A DNA stretch of 64,000 nt from assembly GCF_003019675.1 (NCBI RefSeq), contig NZ_CP028105.1, positions 3,364,282 through 3,428,281 on the forward strand. Direction: 5' to 3'. Source of the stretch: Fusobacterium ulcerans. Lineage in GTDB: Bacteria; Fusobacteriota; Fusobacteriia; Fusobacteriales; Fusobacteriaceae. Below the pieces are notes generated by a model that was not told where the DNA came from, did not search any database, and was given only the letters and a program-made list of their open reading frames with translations. This document shows, piece after piece, positions 49,813 through 57,851 of this stretch; the stretch's first letter is position 1; every line of letters begins with the position of its first letter. A program made the translations under genes and the position numbers.

Positions 49813-50513
49813 ATAAAAATGTTTTGAATAAATTAGAAGCAGCTTTGGAAAAACAGGAGTATAAAAGTAATTTTGATTTCGAAAAATTTGAAATTAGAGA
49901 AAAAAGTGTAATTGACTTAGTTATTCAAAAAGAAAAATTAATTTCTAGAAAATTAGATAAATATAATGAAAGTTTATTTGATATCTGTGAAGCTATATAT
50001 GATATTTCTGTAGTCTTAAAAGCTACAAATAGCTTTATGGAGTGGTATGAAGGCTGTGGACTTACAAAAGACATGATTTCTATGTATTTAAAAAGACATT
50101 CATTGTATCAGGAATTTCCAAATTATAAAAGTTTTATATCTGCTCTTACAGATTCAGCTGTAAAAATTCTTACAAATAAAGATGTTACATATGATAACAG
50201 GCTTATGATAGTAGATAAAAGAATGTCAAATACTCAAGATATAAAAGAATTTTTACAACCTTGTATTGAAAAAACAAAAGAAGAATTTAAAAAAGAAATA
50301 CCTTTTTTCAATACAAAAAGAATAAAAAAAATGAAAAAAAGAGTTGATAAAATAGAGGATCCAAAAGAATTAAAATCTTTAGTTGATAAAATTTCCATTT
50401 ATAAAAAAGAAATAAAAGAAATAGAACAATTACTAAAAGATAAAGAAAAAGAATTTGAAAATAAGAATAATCTTCAAATTGAATATAACGGTGATGAAAA
50501 TGAAAATGATTAA
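49809..50513 (+). CDS. Putative partition partner of ParA (ParB-like, uncertain)
   Basis: 234 residues, GTG start overlapping the parA stop. Helical, with EWYEGCGLTKDMISMYLKRH resembling a helix-turn-helix, and a C-terminal coiled coil (ISIYKKEIKEIEQLLKDKEKEF). No ParB CTPase motif is seen. The function is taken from position and shape. Confidence 0.55.
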   Translation: MNKNVLNKLEAALEKQEYKSNFDFEKFEIREKSVIDLVIQKEKLISRKLDKYNESLFDICEAIYDISVVLKATNSFMEWYEGCGLTKDMISMYLKRHSLYQEFPNYKSFISALTDSAVKILTNKDVTYDNRLMIVDKRMSNTQDIKEFLQPCIEKTKEEFKKEIPFFNTKRIKKMKKRVDKIEDPKELKSLVDKISIYKKEIKEIEQLLKDKEKEFENKNNLQIEYNGDENEND

Positions 50514-50573
50514 ATATCACGGTTTTGTAACTTTTCGTTTGACTTTTTTGGAAAAAATAAAAAGGTGGTTTAG

Positions 50574-51887
50574 ATGAAAGATTTTGAAATAAAAAAAATT
50601 CCTTATAATACAGAAGCTGAAAAAGCTGTAATTGGTGGTATATTTTTAAAACAAAATGCCCTTACCGATATAGCAGAGTTTCTCTCTCCAGATGATTTTT
50701 ATAATAAAGACCTTAAAATCATATATGCAGCCATCTTAGAACTTTACAATGAAAATAAAGCAATAGATCCTATTCTGATTTTAGAAAAAAACAAAAATAT
50801 AAAAAATGATACTTTTTATGAAGTAATAGAATCTGTTCAAACAGCTGCAAATGTTATTGAATATGCTCATATAGTTATGGACAAAGCTAAATTAAGAAAT
50901 CTACAAGATTCAGCTACTAAAATTGTAGAAATGACATCTGATGAAGAAGAAACAACTGAAGATATAATAGATAGATCTGAAGCTCTTATTTTCAAAATAG
51001 CAGAAAACAATAATACTAGAAATGTTATCTCTATAAAAGATATGATGAATAGTGAATTTACTAGACTTCAAAATGTTTATGATAATAAAGGAACTACAAT
51101 TGGGATTTCATCAGGATTTACTGATTTCGACCAGATGACAAATGGATTTAATCCCTCTGACCTTGTAATTCTTGCTGCTAGACCAGCAATGGGAAAAACA
51201 GCTTTTGCACTTAATTTAGCTTTAAATGCTGCTAAGACTAATAAATCTATTCTTATTTTTAGTTTAGAAATGTCAAGTTCTCAACTGCTTCAAAGATTTA
51301 TTGCAATAGAAGCAGGGATAGGATTACAAAAAATTAGAACAGGATTTCTTTCTGAAAATGATTGGGGGAGAATGGGGTTGGCAAGCGAAACATTAATGAA
51401 AACCCAATTGAATATTGCAGATCTTCCAAATGCTACAGTAATGGAAATAAGAACTGTAGCCAGAAGAATGAAAGCAGCAGGAAAACTTGATATGATACTT
51501 ATTGACTATTTACAATTGATAAAAGGCAGCAGTGGAAAAAATGAAAATAGGCAGCAAGAAATATCAGATATATCAAGATCACTTAAAGGAATAGCTAGAG
51601 AACTTGATGTACCTATTATAGCTCTTTCACAGTTATCACGAGCTACAGAACAGAGAGCAGATAGAAGACCTATGCTTTCAGATTTAAGAGAATCTGGAGC
51701 GATAGAACAAGATGCTGACATGGTAGCATTTCTATACAGAGATGACTACTATAATGAAGAATCTGAAGCTAAAGGGATAACAGAAATAATTATAGGTAAA
51801 CAAAGAAATGGCCCTGTAGGAACTATAAAATTAAGATTCTTTCACGAACTTACTAAGTTTGCTAATTATACTAATAAAGTTTATTAA
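50574..51887 (+). CDS. Replicative DNA helicase (DnaB family)
   Basis: 437 residues: N-terminal primase-binding domain (NTEAEKAVIGGIFLKQNALT), RecA-like core with Walker A ARPAMGKTAFAL, LIFSLEMSSSQLLQR, MILIDYLQLIKG and LSDLRESGAIEQDADMVAFLYR. It unwinds DNA 5'-3' at the phage fork. The size and motifs are complete. Related to but distinct from the chromosomal dnaB by location. Confidence 0.93.
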   Translation: MKDFEIKKIPYNTEAEKAVIGGIFLKQNALTDIAEFLSPDDFYNKDLKIIYAAILELYNENKAIDPILILEKNKNIKNDTFYEVIESVQTAANVIEYAHIVMDKAKLRNLQDSATKIVEMTSDEEETTEDIIDRSEALIFKIAENNNTRNVISIKDMMNSEFTRLQNVYDNKGTTIGISSGFTDFDQMTNGFNPSDLVILAARPAMGKTAFALNLALNAAKTNKSILIFSLEMSSSQLLQRFIAIEAGIGLQKIRTGFLSENDWGRMGLASETLMKTQLNIADLPNATVMEIRTVARRMKAAGKLDMILIDYLQLIKGSSGKNENRQQEISDISRSLKGIARELDVPIIALSQLSRATEQRADRRPMLSDLRESGAIEQDADMVAFLYRDDYYNEESEAKGITEIIIGKQRNGPVGTIKLRFFHELTKFANYTNKVY

Positions 51888-51905
51888 AAATAAAGGAGAA
51901 TTAAA

Positions 51906-52010
51906 ATGTTTATAAAAGACCCTAGTATAGATGAAATAATATCAAAAGAAAAAATGAAAGAATTTTGGGAAAATTTAGAATTTTTAGGAAGGGAAATAAA
52001 TAGTAAATAG
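51906..52010 (+). CDS. Very small early protein
   Basis: 34 codons from ATG 51906 behind TAAAGGAGAATTAAA (FIKDPSIDEIISKEKMKEFW). A good ribosome site is the main support. It fills the gap between the helicase and the recombinase genes. Confidence 0.45.
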   Translation: MFIKDPSIDEIISKEKMKEFWENLEFLGREINSK

Positions 52011-52020
52011 AGGTAATTTT

Positions 52021-53514
52021 ATGATAAAAGAAAGATTACAAAAATTAGCTATTGAATTAGGACATCCTCCTCAAGCTTATCTCTATGCTAGAATATCCAG
52101 AGAAGATTACAAGGATGAAACTAATCCACAACATGCCATTGAAAGTCAACTTTCTATTTTAAGAAGAGTTGTTAGTGAGAATAACCTTAATGTATATAAA
52201 GAAAAAGCTGAAATAGAAAGTGGTGTAACTGCTGAAGATGCACAAAGAGAAATTCTTGAACTTATAAAATCTAGAACTATAAATATATTAATAATTAAAG
52301 ATTGGTCAAGATTTGCAAGAAATAGAGCTTGGGCTGAAAAAATGCTTGATTATGCTGAGTTATTTAAAAAAACATTTATTTTATATTCTCTTTCAGATAG
52401 GGAGGGAGTATATAATCCAGTTGCTAGAATGTATTGGGATTTAAATAATGTATTTAATGCGCAATATGTTAGAGATATCGTATCTAAGATGAAAACAGCA
52501 AAAGAAGAAAGTGCTAAGCAGGGATTCTATATGACTAGACTCTTTGGTTATATGAGAGTAAATAAAAAAACTTACCCTGACACAGTAGAACCTCTAAAAG
52601 CACAGATTGTAAGAGAGTTACATGATTTATTTGATAAAGGTAAGTTTAAAAATAAACACCAAATGTTAGACTACTGCAAAGAAAAATATCCTCAATATAA
52701 GTTTGACTATACACGAATTGATAGTTTCTTCTTTAATCCTGCATATAAAGGAACTGTTATATATGGGAAAGTTAAAACATACAAAGGAAAAATAATAATG
52801 GAAAATACTGAAGAAGAAATAATTGAAGTAAATAACTCTCCAAATATTATTCCTCTGATTCCTCCAGCTCTTTGGGATAAAAACAATCTTAAACTAAGAC
52901 AGGTTACAGAAGTATATAGAGCAAAAAGTGAGGGAGCATATTTGTTTTCTGGTAAAATCTTTTGTTATTGTGGTTCAAAAATATATGGAAATGAAGAATA
53001 CTACAAATGCAATTCAAATTCTATAAATGAAAATCATAAGCATTCAAATAATAAGATTATATGTGACTGGAAACCAAAAAGAGTAGAGGTTTTAGAAAAC
53101 TATATCCTTGATAAAATAATTACTGAATTTAATCATATTGAACATTGTAATACCTCTTTGGATGATGAAATAGAAGCTCAACTTGAATTTTTAAATGAAA
53201 ATATTGACAAATGTAATAAATACATTAAAAACATTAAAGAAAGTACTAAAATTGGTATTTACACACCATTAGAAGCAAAAAAAGAAATAGAAAATATAAA
53301 TAAAGAATTATACAGACTTGAAAAAGAAAAAAAATCTCTTGAAGAAAAGAAAAAACAACAAAGTTTAGATATAAATAAAGAAGAAATATTTAAATTAATT
53401 ATTGAATATAGCAAAAAAAATAATAGAGTTATGCTTAAACGATTGCTTAATTGCTATATATCTAGAATAGTGTTTTTCAATTATTTTAATGCTGAAATTT
53501 ATACATATTTTTAA
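52021..53514 (+). CDS. Large serine recombinase, probable phage integrase
   Basis: 497 residues: resolvase domain with nucleophile Ser26 (YLYARISRED), IESQLSILRR, ILIIKDWSRFARN; recombinase domain (TRLFGYMRVNKKTYPDTVEP, FNPAYKGTVIYGKV); zinc ribbon (IFCYCGSKIYGNEEYYKC); and a C-terminal coiled coil (LYRLEKEKKSLEEKKK) typical of directional integrases. It is the last gene at the right edge of the prophage, the usual position next to an attachment site. Confidence 0.9.
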   Translation: MIKERLQKLAIELGHPPQAYLYARISREDYKDETNPQHAIESQLSILRRVVSENNLNVYKEKAEIESGVTAEDAQREILELIKSRTINILIIKDWSRFARNRAWAEKMLDYAELFKKTFILYSLSDREGVYNPVARMYWDLNNVFNAQYVRDIVSKMKTAKEESAKQGFYMTRLFGYMRVNKKTYPDTVEPLKAQIVRELHDLFDKGKFKNKHQMLDYCKEKYPQYKFDYTRIDSFFFNPAYKGTVIYGKVKTYKGKIIMENTEEEIIEVNNSPNIIPLIPPALWDKNNLKLRQVTEVYRAKSEGAYLFSGKIFCYCGSKIYGNEEYYKCNSNSINENHKHSNNKIICDWKPKRVEVLENYILDKIITEFNHIEHCNTSLDDEIEAQLEFLNENIDKCNKYIKNIKESTKIGIYTPLEAKKEIENINKELYRLEKEKKSLEEKKKQQSLDINKEEIFKLIIEYSKKNNRVMLKRLLNCYISRIVFFNYFNAEIYTYF

Positions 53515-53545
53515 AAATCCCCAGAAATTTACTTCTGAGGATTTT
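53513..53545. terminator. Bidirectional terminator at the right prophage edge
   Basis: AAAAATCCCCAGAA (53513-53526) pairs with TTCTGAGGATTTTT (one mismatch) and has A- and T-runs outside. It lies between the convergent recombinase and host gene and could also include the attachment core. Confidence 0.75.
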
Positions 53546-54110
53546 TTTCTATGTATTCAATTACTTTAAAAGTTCTGCCATCAAAAGCTAAATGATCTTT
53601 TTTCTTTTTAGGATGATATAAAACCATATAATTAATATTATAATCTGATTTAAATTTTTCCAATTTATTCTTTTCCCCATATATCTCTATATGATCTTTA
53701 AATAAAGTATATTCAAACTCTTTTAAATCTTTTTTTAAATCTTCTATTTCTCCAATATAAGGTAATAATACAGAAAAAGAATCTGCATTCTCTGTAAAAC
53801 CTCTCAATAAAGCATTTACTATAGTAGTATCAAGAAACCCATTTTCAACACTTAATTGTCTCATTACTTTTCCCGCTTTTAAAAGATTAAATAATGTCTT
53901 TTTCTCTTTATATTTTTTATACTTTTCTCCATAATCTTCTAAAAAATCAGAGTAAGTATAATCAATTGGAGAAATATCTATTCTAGAAGCTACAGTTTCA
54001 AGTTTTGCAAATTCTCCTCTTTTCAATCTTCCAACTAAAGAAACAGATAATTTTTCTTTTAATTCTTTTTCAGTATATTTATTTAATAGTTTTTCATAAA
54101 TAATTGCCAT
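53529..54110 (-). CDS. Hypothetical protein, third gene of a host operon
   Basis: 193 residues, mostly helical (NKYTEKELKEKLSVSLVGRL, KVMRQLSVENGFLDTTIVNA), with a C-terminal alpha/beta segment (YMVLYHPKKKKDHLAFDGRT). No family is recognised. Its ATG begins one base after the HD-gene stop, so it is translated with it. The 3' end touches the prophage edge, so part of its C-terminus could derive from insertion. Confidence 0.65.
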   Translation of the reverse strand: MAIIYEKLLNKYTEKELKEKLSVSLVGRLKRGEFAKLETVASRIDISPIDYTYSDFLEDYGEKYKKYKEKKTLFNLLKAGKVMRQLSVENGFLDTTIVNALLRGFTENADSFSVLLPYIGEIEDLKKDLKEFEYTLFKDHIEIYGEKNKLEKFKSDYNINYMVLYHPKKKKDHLAFDGRTFKVIEYIEKNPQK

Positions 54111-54111
54111 T

Positions 54112-54705
54112 TTATTCCTTTATAATCCCTTTATCAATATACTTCTGCACTTCTGGCATCACAAACTCATAAAAAAGCTGTGGTGCATACTCAACTATAG
54201 GTGACATTCTCTTCAGTACCATTTCTTTTGTAGCATTGAATTTCTTCCATGTGTGCCCATCTGAAGTAAGATTTTGTATAAATCCCTGAAATCTATCAAA
54301 AGTATTAGCAAATTTTGCTTCTTTTGTTTCCATATTCTCAAATTCAAGCCATAGCTTCATGAACTCTTTTTCCTGCTCTTCTGGAAGCATTCCATATATC
54401 TTCTCTGCACTTTCAAGTTCTGTTCGCCATTTCTCCTGTTTGTTGTAATTCGAAAACGCAGGAGTATCTCCTGCGTATATTTCAACAATATCATGTATAA
54501 GTATTAGTTTAAGAACTTTTTCCATATCTATTTCTCCCAGATTGGAATATTCTTTCAAAGTCATTGCACACAATGCCATGTGCCAGCTGTGCTCAGCATC
54601 ATTTTCTCTTCTATTCAAATCTCCCAGTACAATAGACTGCCTTAAAATACTTTTTACCTTATCTATTTCTATTAAAAATTTAACTTGATCTGCTAATTTT
54701 CCCAT
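54112..54705 (-). CDS. HD-domain phosphohydrolase (YfbR/HDDC2-like)
   Basis: 197 residues, cytosolic, with the HD signature His...His-Asp...Asp (DAEHSWHMAL, LILIHDIVEIYAGDTPAF) and KFANTFDRFQGFIQN. Family members are metal-dependent 5'-deoxynucleotidases of the YfbR or HDDC2 kind. The start at 54705 (MGKLADQVKF) has a GAGGG site. An ATG four codons earlier has a weaker one. Part of the META-HD-unknown operon. Confidence 0.85.
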   Translation of the reverse strand: MGKLADQVKFLIEIDKVKSILRQSIVLGDLNRRENDAEHSWHMALCAMTLKEYSNLGEIDMEKVLKLILIHDIVEIYAGDTPAFSNYNKQEKWRTELESAEKIYGMLPEEQEKEFMKLWLEFENMETKEAKFANTFDRFQGFIQNLTSDGHTWKKFNATKEMVLKRMSPIVEYAPQLFYEFVMPEVQKYIDKGIIKE

Positions 54706-54729
54706 CTTTTCCCTCATTTTCTTTAATTT

Positions 54730-55140
54730 TTATTTTTTTATAAAAATCATTTCCTCTTCTTTCTCATTAGTTAATATCAATTTATCTCCATCTTTTTTTA
54801 TAGTCTTAGCATTTTTTAAAAGAGTAAGATATTGATCTTCAACTATCATTTTGTCTCTAGGTCCACCCATTCTAGTTGTTGCTAATGCTCCAATATTTAT
54901 AGTTCCATTACTTACATCTGCTTTTCCAAAGAATCTGTTGATTCCAGCAAATCCAAATATTCTGCCTTCTTTATCAAAACCAAGAGTTAAGTTGTTTTCT
55001 ACAAAAAGATTAGTTAACAGATACTCATTACCAGCTACATTTTCAAGTGATACCTCCACAGGAACTTCTACCTTAACTGGAGTAGAGCTACATCCCACTA
55101 ACAGCATCAAAGTTGCTAAAAAGATAAATATTTTTTTCAT
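54730..55140 (-). CDS. META-domain lipoprotein (HslJ-like)
   Basis: 136 residues: lipoprotein signal with lipobox LVGCSS, then a META domain (FDKEGRIFGFAGINRFFGK, TINIGALATTRMGGP, YLTLLKNAKTIKKDGDKLIL). E. coli HslJ, a related protein, affects novobiocin resistance, but the role here is unknown. Outer-membrane or periplasmic. First gene of the leftward operon. Confidence 0.85.
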   Translation of the reverse strand: MKKIFIFLATLMLLVGCSSTPVKVEVPVEVSLENVAGNEYLLTNLFVENNLTLGFDKEGRIFGFAGINRFFGKADVSNGTINIGALATTRMGGPRDKMIVEDQYLTLLKNAKTIKKDGDKLILTNEKEEEMIFIKK

Positions 55141-55180
55141 TGTTAAACCACCTCGTATAATTTTTTGTCTCTTCTATGAA

Positions 55181-55209
55181 ATTATACACCAAATAAGTGG
55201 TTCTGTACA
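55181..55209 (-). promoter_or_regulatory. Promoter of the META-HD operon
   Basis: Minus strand TGTACA (55209-55204), 17 bp, TATAAT (55186-55181). The following 55210-55543 stretch is A/T-rich with no gene or structure that I recognise. Confidence 0.65.
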
Positions 55210-55543
55210 GATTAACAAATTATATTTCTTTTATAAATTCACACAGCCCTATAATCAACCAAAGTCTATTTTGATTGTATAATTCACTTCATAGTTATGC
55301 TGAAGATTATTTGAGTTAGAATAATCCACTTTTTAATTTAGCCATAAGAAAATTATATCCTCCATTTTAGTGTCTAAAATTTTGAGGTGCAGTCCAATTA
55401 TTATCACTGCTTATTTTTCATATATAATTGACATTGATTTTTTTTATTGAAACTCCTTCTTTTCTTCTATTTTTTAATAATTTTAATTTAATAAATTAAT
55501 TCTCATCTTCTAAAACTTATATATTCATCTATAAAATATATTA

Positions 55544-55572
55544 TTGCATAAACGAAATTTATGATATATAAT
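55544..55572 (+). promoter_or_regulatory. Promoter of the structured leader/small peptide unit
   Basis: TTGCAT (55544-55549), 17 bp, TATAAT (55567-55572). Transcription would begin near 55579, just before the first hairpin. Confidence 0.7.
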
Positions 55573-55578
55573 TATATT

Positions 55579-55705
55579 AAGAAGAAATTCTTAGACGCAT
55601 TGCCCCCCGGCGATGTATACGTCAACTAATTTTCCTTCCAATAATTTTTTATCTGACCAGTAAAAAACTATTGGAAGGAACTCCAAATTAAAAGGAAGGG
55701 AAAAA
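55579..55705 (+). ncRNA. Structured leader RNA of unknown class
   Basis: A GC-rich stem CATTGCC-CCCC-GGCGATG (about 55597-55614), flanked by GACG/CGTC that can extend it, stands out in A/T-rich DNA. It is followed by a 20-bp hairpin with one mismatch (TTCCTTCCAATA arm at about 55631, complement near 55661-55680). I do not recognise a riboswitch family. It could be a cis-regulator of the tiny ORF or a small RNA. Confidence 0.5.
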
Positions 55706-55843
55706 ATGGAAAAAATATTATTGCTTATTATTGCTGTTTCAATAGCTTTTGTTATTAAGAGTTGGATTTATTCTGCTTTTATTCCACTTTTTTTTCTTAT
55801 ATTATTATTAATCTTTATTCCAAGCTTAATAATAAAAAAATAG
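55706..55843 (+). CDS. 45-residue hydrophobic peptide
   Basis: ATG 55706 follows AAGGAAGGGAAAAA. The product is almost entirely hydrophobic (EKILLLIIAVSIAFVIKSW, then FIPLFFLILLLIFIPS) with a Lys-Lys end, one or two membrane spans. Its size resembles KdpF-like or type I toxin peptides. The structured leader suggests controlled synthesis. No known family can be claimed. Confidence 0.5.
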   Translation: MEKILLLIIAVSIAFVIKSWIYSAFIPLFFLILLLIFIPSLIIKK

Positions 55844-55909
55844 ATTTTCAGCTTTCAAATTTAATTAAAGAACACTCTTGTATATTATCTTTCATCATAC
55901 TTACATAAA

Positions 55910-55957
55910 AAATGAACCCTTGTCATTAGATTATCTCTAATAGTTTGGGTTCATTTT
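55910..55957. terminator. Bidirectional terminator between the small peptide and the sirtuin
   Basis: AAATGAACCC (55910-55919) pairs with GGGTTCATTT, with an inner ATTAGA/TCTAAT stem and T-runs outside. Confidence 0.75.
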
Positions 55958-55966
55958 AATTTATTT

Positions 55967-56677
55967 TTATCCTTTCAACAGTTCCATAGTTTCAGTCATA
56001 ACTTTAGCAAAATTTTCATTTATTACAAGAGAAGCATCATTGTCATATTGAGTAGCATCTTTATTGAGTATTACCAGATTTCTTCCTTTGAAGTATTTTA
56101 TGTAATAAGCTGCTGGATATACAGTGAGGCTGGTTCCGACTATAATTAAAGTATCAGCTTTTTCTATTTCCTTGATAGCTTGATATGTAACTTCCTCATT
56201 AAGCATCTCTCCATACAAAGTCACCTCAGGTCTTACTATCCCTCCACAATCACACTGAAATCTCTTGTTATCTTTTTTTCCACATTTCAGACAATACCAT
56301 TTTTTCAATGTCCCATGAAGTTCCAGAACATTTTTGCTCCCTGCTGCCTGATGAAGGTCATCTATATTTTGAGTGATAACAGCTTTTACTTTTCCCATTT
56401 TTTCCAATTCTGCCAGAGCTTTATGCCCAGCATTTGGCTTGATTCCATCTATATCTAATTTTTCATCAAGATACTTATCAAAAATATCCCTATGATTAAA
56501 AAAGAAATCATGGCTCAATATCTCTTCCGGCTCATATCCCATATATGTTCTGCTGTACAGTCCATCTTTGCTCCTAAAGTCTTTTAACCCAGAATCTGTC
56601 GATGCCCCTGCTCCTGTGAAAGCAACAACATAGCTGCTGTTTTTAAGAATCTCTGCTAATTTTTTTATCTTGTCCAT
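55967..56677 (-). CDS. cobB: NAD-dependent protein deacylase (sirtuin)
   Basis: 236 residues, cytosolic: NAD-binding FTGAGASTDSGLKDFRS, catalytic His in VLELHGTL, TQNIDDLHQAAG, a Cys4 zinc module (YCLKCGKK, FQCDCGG), and IVGTSLTVYPAA near the end. It removes acetyl or other acyl groups from lysines. The Tyr/Arg pair of class III desuccinylases is not apparent. The 56678-56906 gap upstream is A/T-rich, with a TATAAT near 56720 on the minus strand and no gene. Confidence 0.92.
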   Translation of the reverse strand: MDKIKKLAEILKNSSYVVAFTGAGASTDSGLKDFRSKDGLYSRTYMGYEPEEILSHDFFFNHRDIFDKYLDEKLDIDGIKPNAGHKALAELEKMGKVKAVITQNIDDLHQAAGSKNVLELHGTLKKWYCLKCGKKDNKRFQCDCGGIVRPEVTLYGEMLNEEVTYQAIKEIEKADTLIIVGTSLTVYPAAYYIKYFKGRNLVILNKDATQYDNDASLVINENFAKVMTETMELLKG

Positions 56678-56906
56678 AGATACCTCCTATCTCTTTTTAA
56701 ATCTACCTTTCTATATATTATACTATATTTTTTTATTTAAACTGCATACTTTTTTAACTTTTAAAGAATCTCTAATTTTTATAAAAAAAGGCTGTATTCA
56801 TGTATCTAAGTCTGATAAAAATATTTGTATACAGAATAGAATCTATCTTCTTTCAACACCTCTTTAATCTCCAGATTAAACATTGCTTATTTATTTTATA
56901 AAATAA

Positions 56907-56935
56907 TTGTTATCACAAAAAAAATGAGTTATAAT
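56907..56935 (+). promoter_or_regulatory. Promoter of the aldo/keto reductase gene
   Basis: TTGTTA (56907-56912), 17 bp, TATAAT (56930-56935), 40 bp upstream of the ATG. Confidence 0.7.
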
Positions 56936-56974
56936 TGTAATGGAACTATTAATTTATTACAAGGGGGAATAAGC

Positions 56975-57820
56975 ATGTACAAATTAAGAAACGGTGTAGA
57001 AATACCTGAAATAGCTTTTGGAACTTGGAAAATCACAGATCCGGAAGTATGTAGAAAAAGTGTAAAATATGCTTTGGAAACTGGTTACAGACATATCGAC
57101 ACTGCAATGGTATATAGAAATGAAGAATTTGTTGGAGAGGGAATCAAAGAATTCCTAGCTGAAAATAAAAATGTAAAAAGAGAAGATCTTTTCATCACTA
57201 CAAAAGTATGGAACTCTGATCAAGGATATGATTCAACTCTAGCAGCATTTGAACTTTCTCTTAAAAAACTGGACCTTGAATATGTAGATCTTTACCTTAT
57301 TCACTGGCCTAATACTCCTAATATGAAAACTACAATCGATACTTGGAAAGCCCTTGAAAAACTTTATAAAGAGAAAAAAGTAAGAGCTATTGGAGTATGC
57401 AACTTTGAAATTCATCACTTTGAAGAACTTCTTCCAGAAGCAGAGATCATACCTATGATAGATCAAATCGAGCTTCACCCACTAAATCAACAGCTTAAAT
57501 CAAGAGCATACTGCAATGAAAAAGGTATCATAGTTGAATCTTGGAGCCCATTAATGCAGGGAAATCTTGAAAATGATGTCATAGAAAAAATCGGAAAAAT
57601 ACATGGAAAAACAGTTGCTCAGGTTATCCTTAAATGGCATCTGCAATCTGGACTTCTTCCATTGCCAAAATCTGTAACTCCATCTAGAATAAAAGAAAAC
57701 AAAGATCTTGATTTTACTCTTTCTACTGAAGAAATGAATACTATCAATGCTTTAAATAAAAAAGAAAGATTTGCAACTCACCCAGATAATATGAGTTCTG
57801 GTTTTGAAAATTTAAGATAA
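56975..57820 (+). CDS. Aldo/keto reductase
   Basis: 281 residues with the NADPH-dependent AKR signatures: GYRHIDTAMVYRNEEFVGEG (Asp/Tyr of the active site), the Lys in ITTKVW, VDLYLIHWPN (His), AIGVCNFEIHHFEELL and C-terminal PLPKSVTPSRIKENKD (coenzyme loop). It reduces aldehydes or ketones, substrate unknown. ATG 56975 follows AAGGGGGAATAAGC; the earlier open frame covers the promoter. It is followed by the aminotransferase gene with a 31-bp gap, so they may be co-transcribed. Confidence 0.92.
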   Translation: MYKLRNGVEIPEIAFGTWKITDPEVCRKSVKYALETGYRHIDTAMVYRNEEFVGEGIKEFLAENKNVKREDLFITTKVWNSDQGYDSTLAAFELSLKKLDLEYVDLYLIHWPNTPNMKTTIDTWKALEKLYKEKKVRAIGVCNFEIHHFEELLPEAEIIPMIDQIELHPLNQQLKSRAYCNEKGIIVESWSPLMQGNLENDVIEKIGKIHGKTVAQVILKWHLQSGLLPLPKSVTPSRIKENKDLDFTLSTEEMNTINALNKKERFATHPDNMSSGFENLR

Positions 57821-57851
57821 AATTATCAAATATCTATGGAGGAAATGTTAA

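Larger units (their letters stand above)
9889..53514. mobile_element. Myovirus-type prophage (lambda-like head, P2-like contractile tail)
   Basis: An ordered set of terminase, portal, protease, capsid, sheath, tube, tape-measure, baseplate, fibre and lysis genes (leftward), a CI/Cro switch, an early replication operon (rightward) and a large serine recombinase at the right end mark a temperate phage. Coordinates given are first-to-last phage gene. True attachment sites must lie just outside (about 9764-9889 and 53514-53560), but I could not recognise a shared core. All essential modules appear intact, so it may be inducible. Confidence 0.9.

Noticed and set aside
51506-51721. Open frames antisense to dnaB and many other antisense frames in A/T-rich genes
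   Set aside because: They lack ribosome sites and protein-like composition, and mirror well-supported genes on the opposite strand.
54458-54476. CGCAGGAG/CTCCTGCG hairpin
   Set aside because: Inside the HD-domain coding sequence at a conserved motif (IYAGDTPAF). No terminator features.
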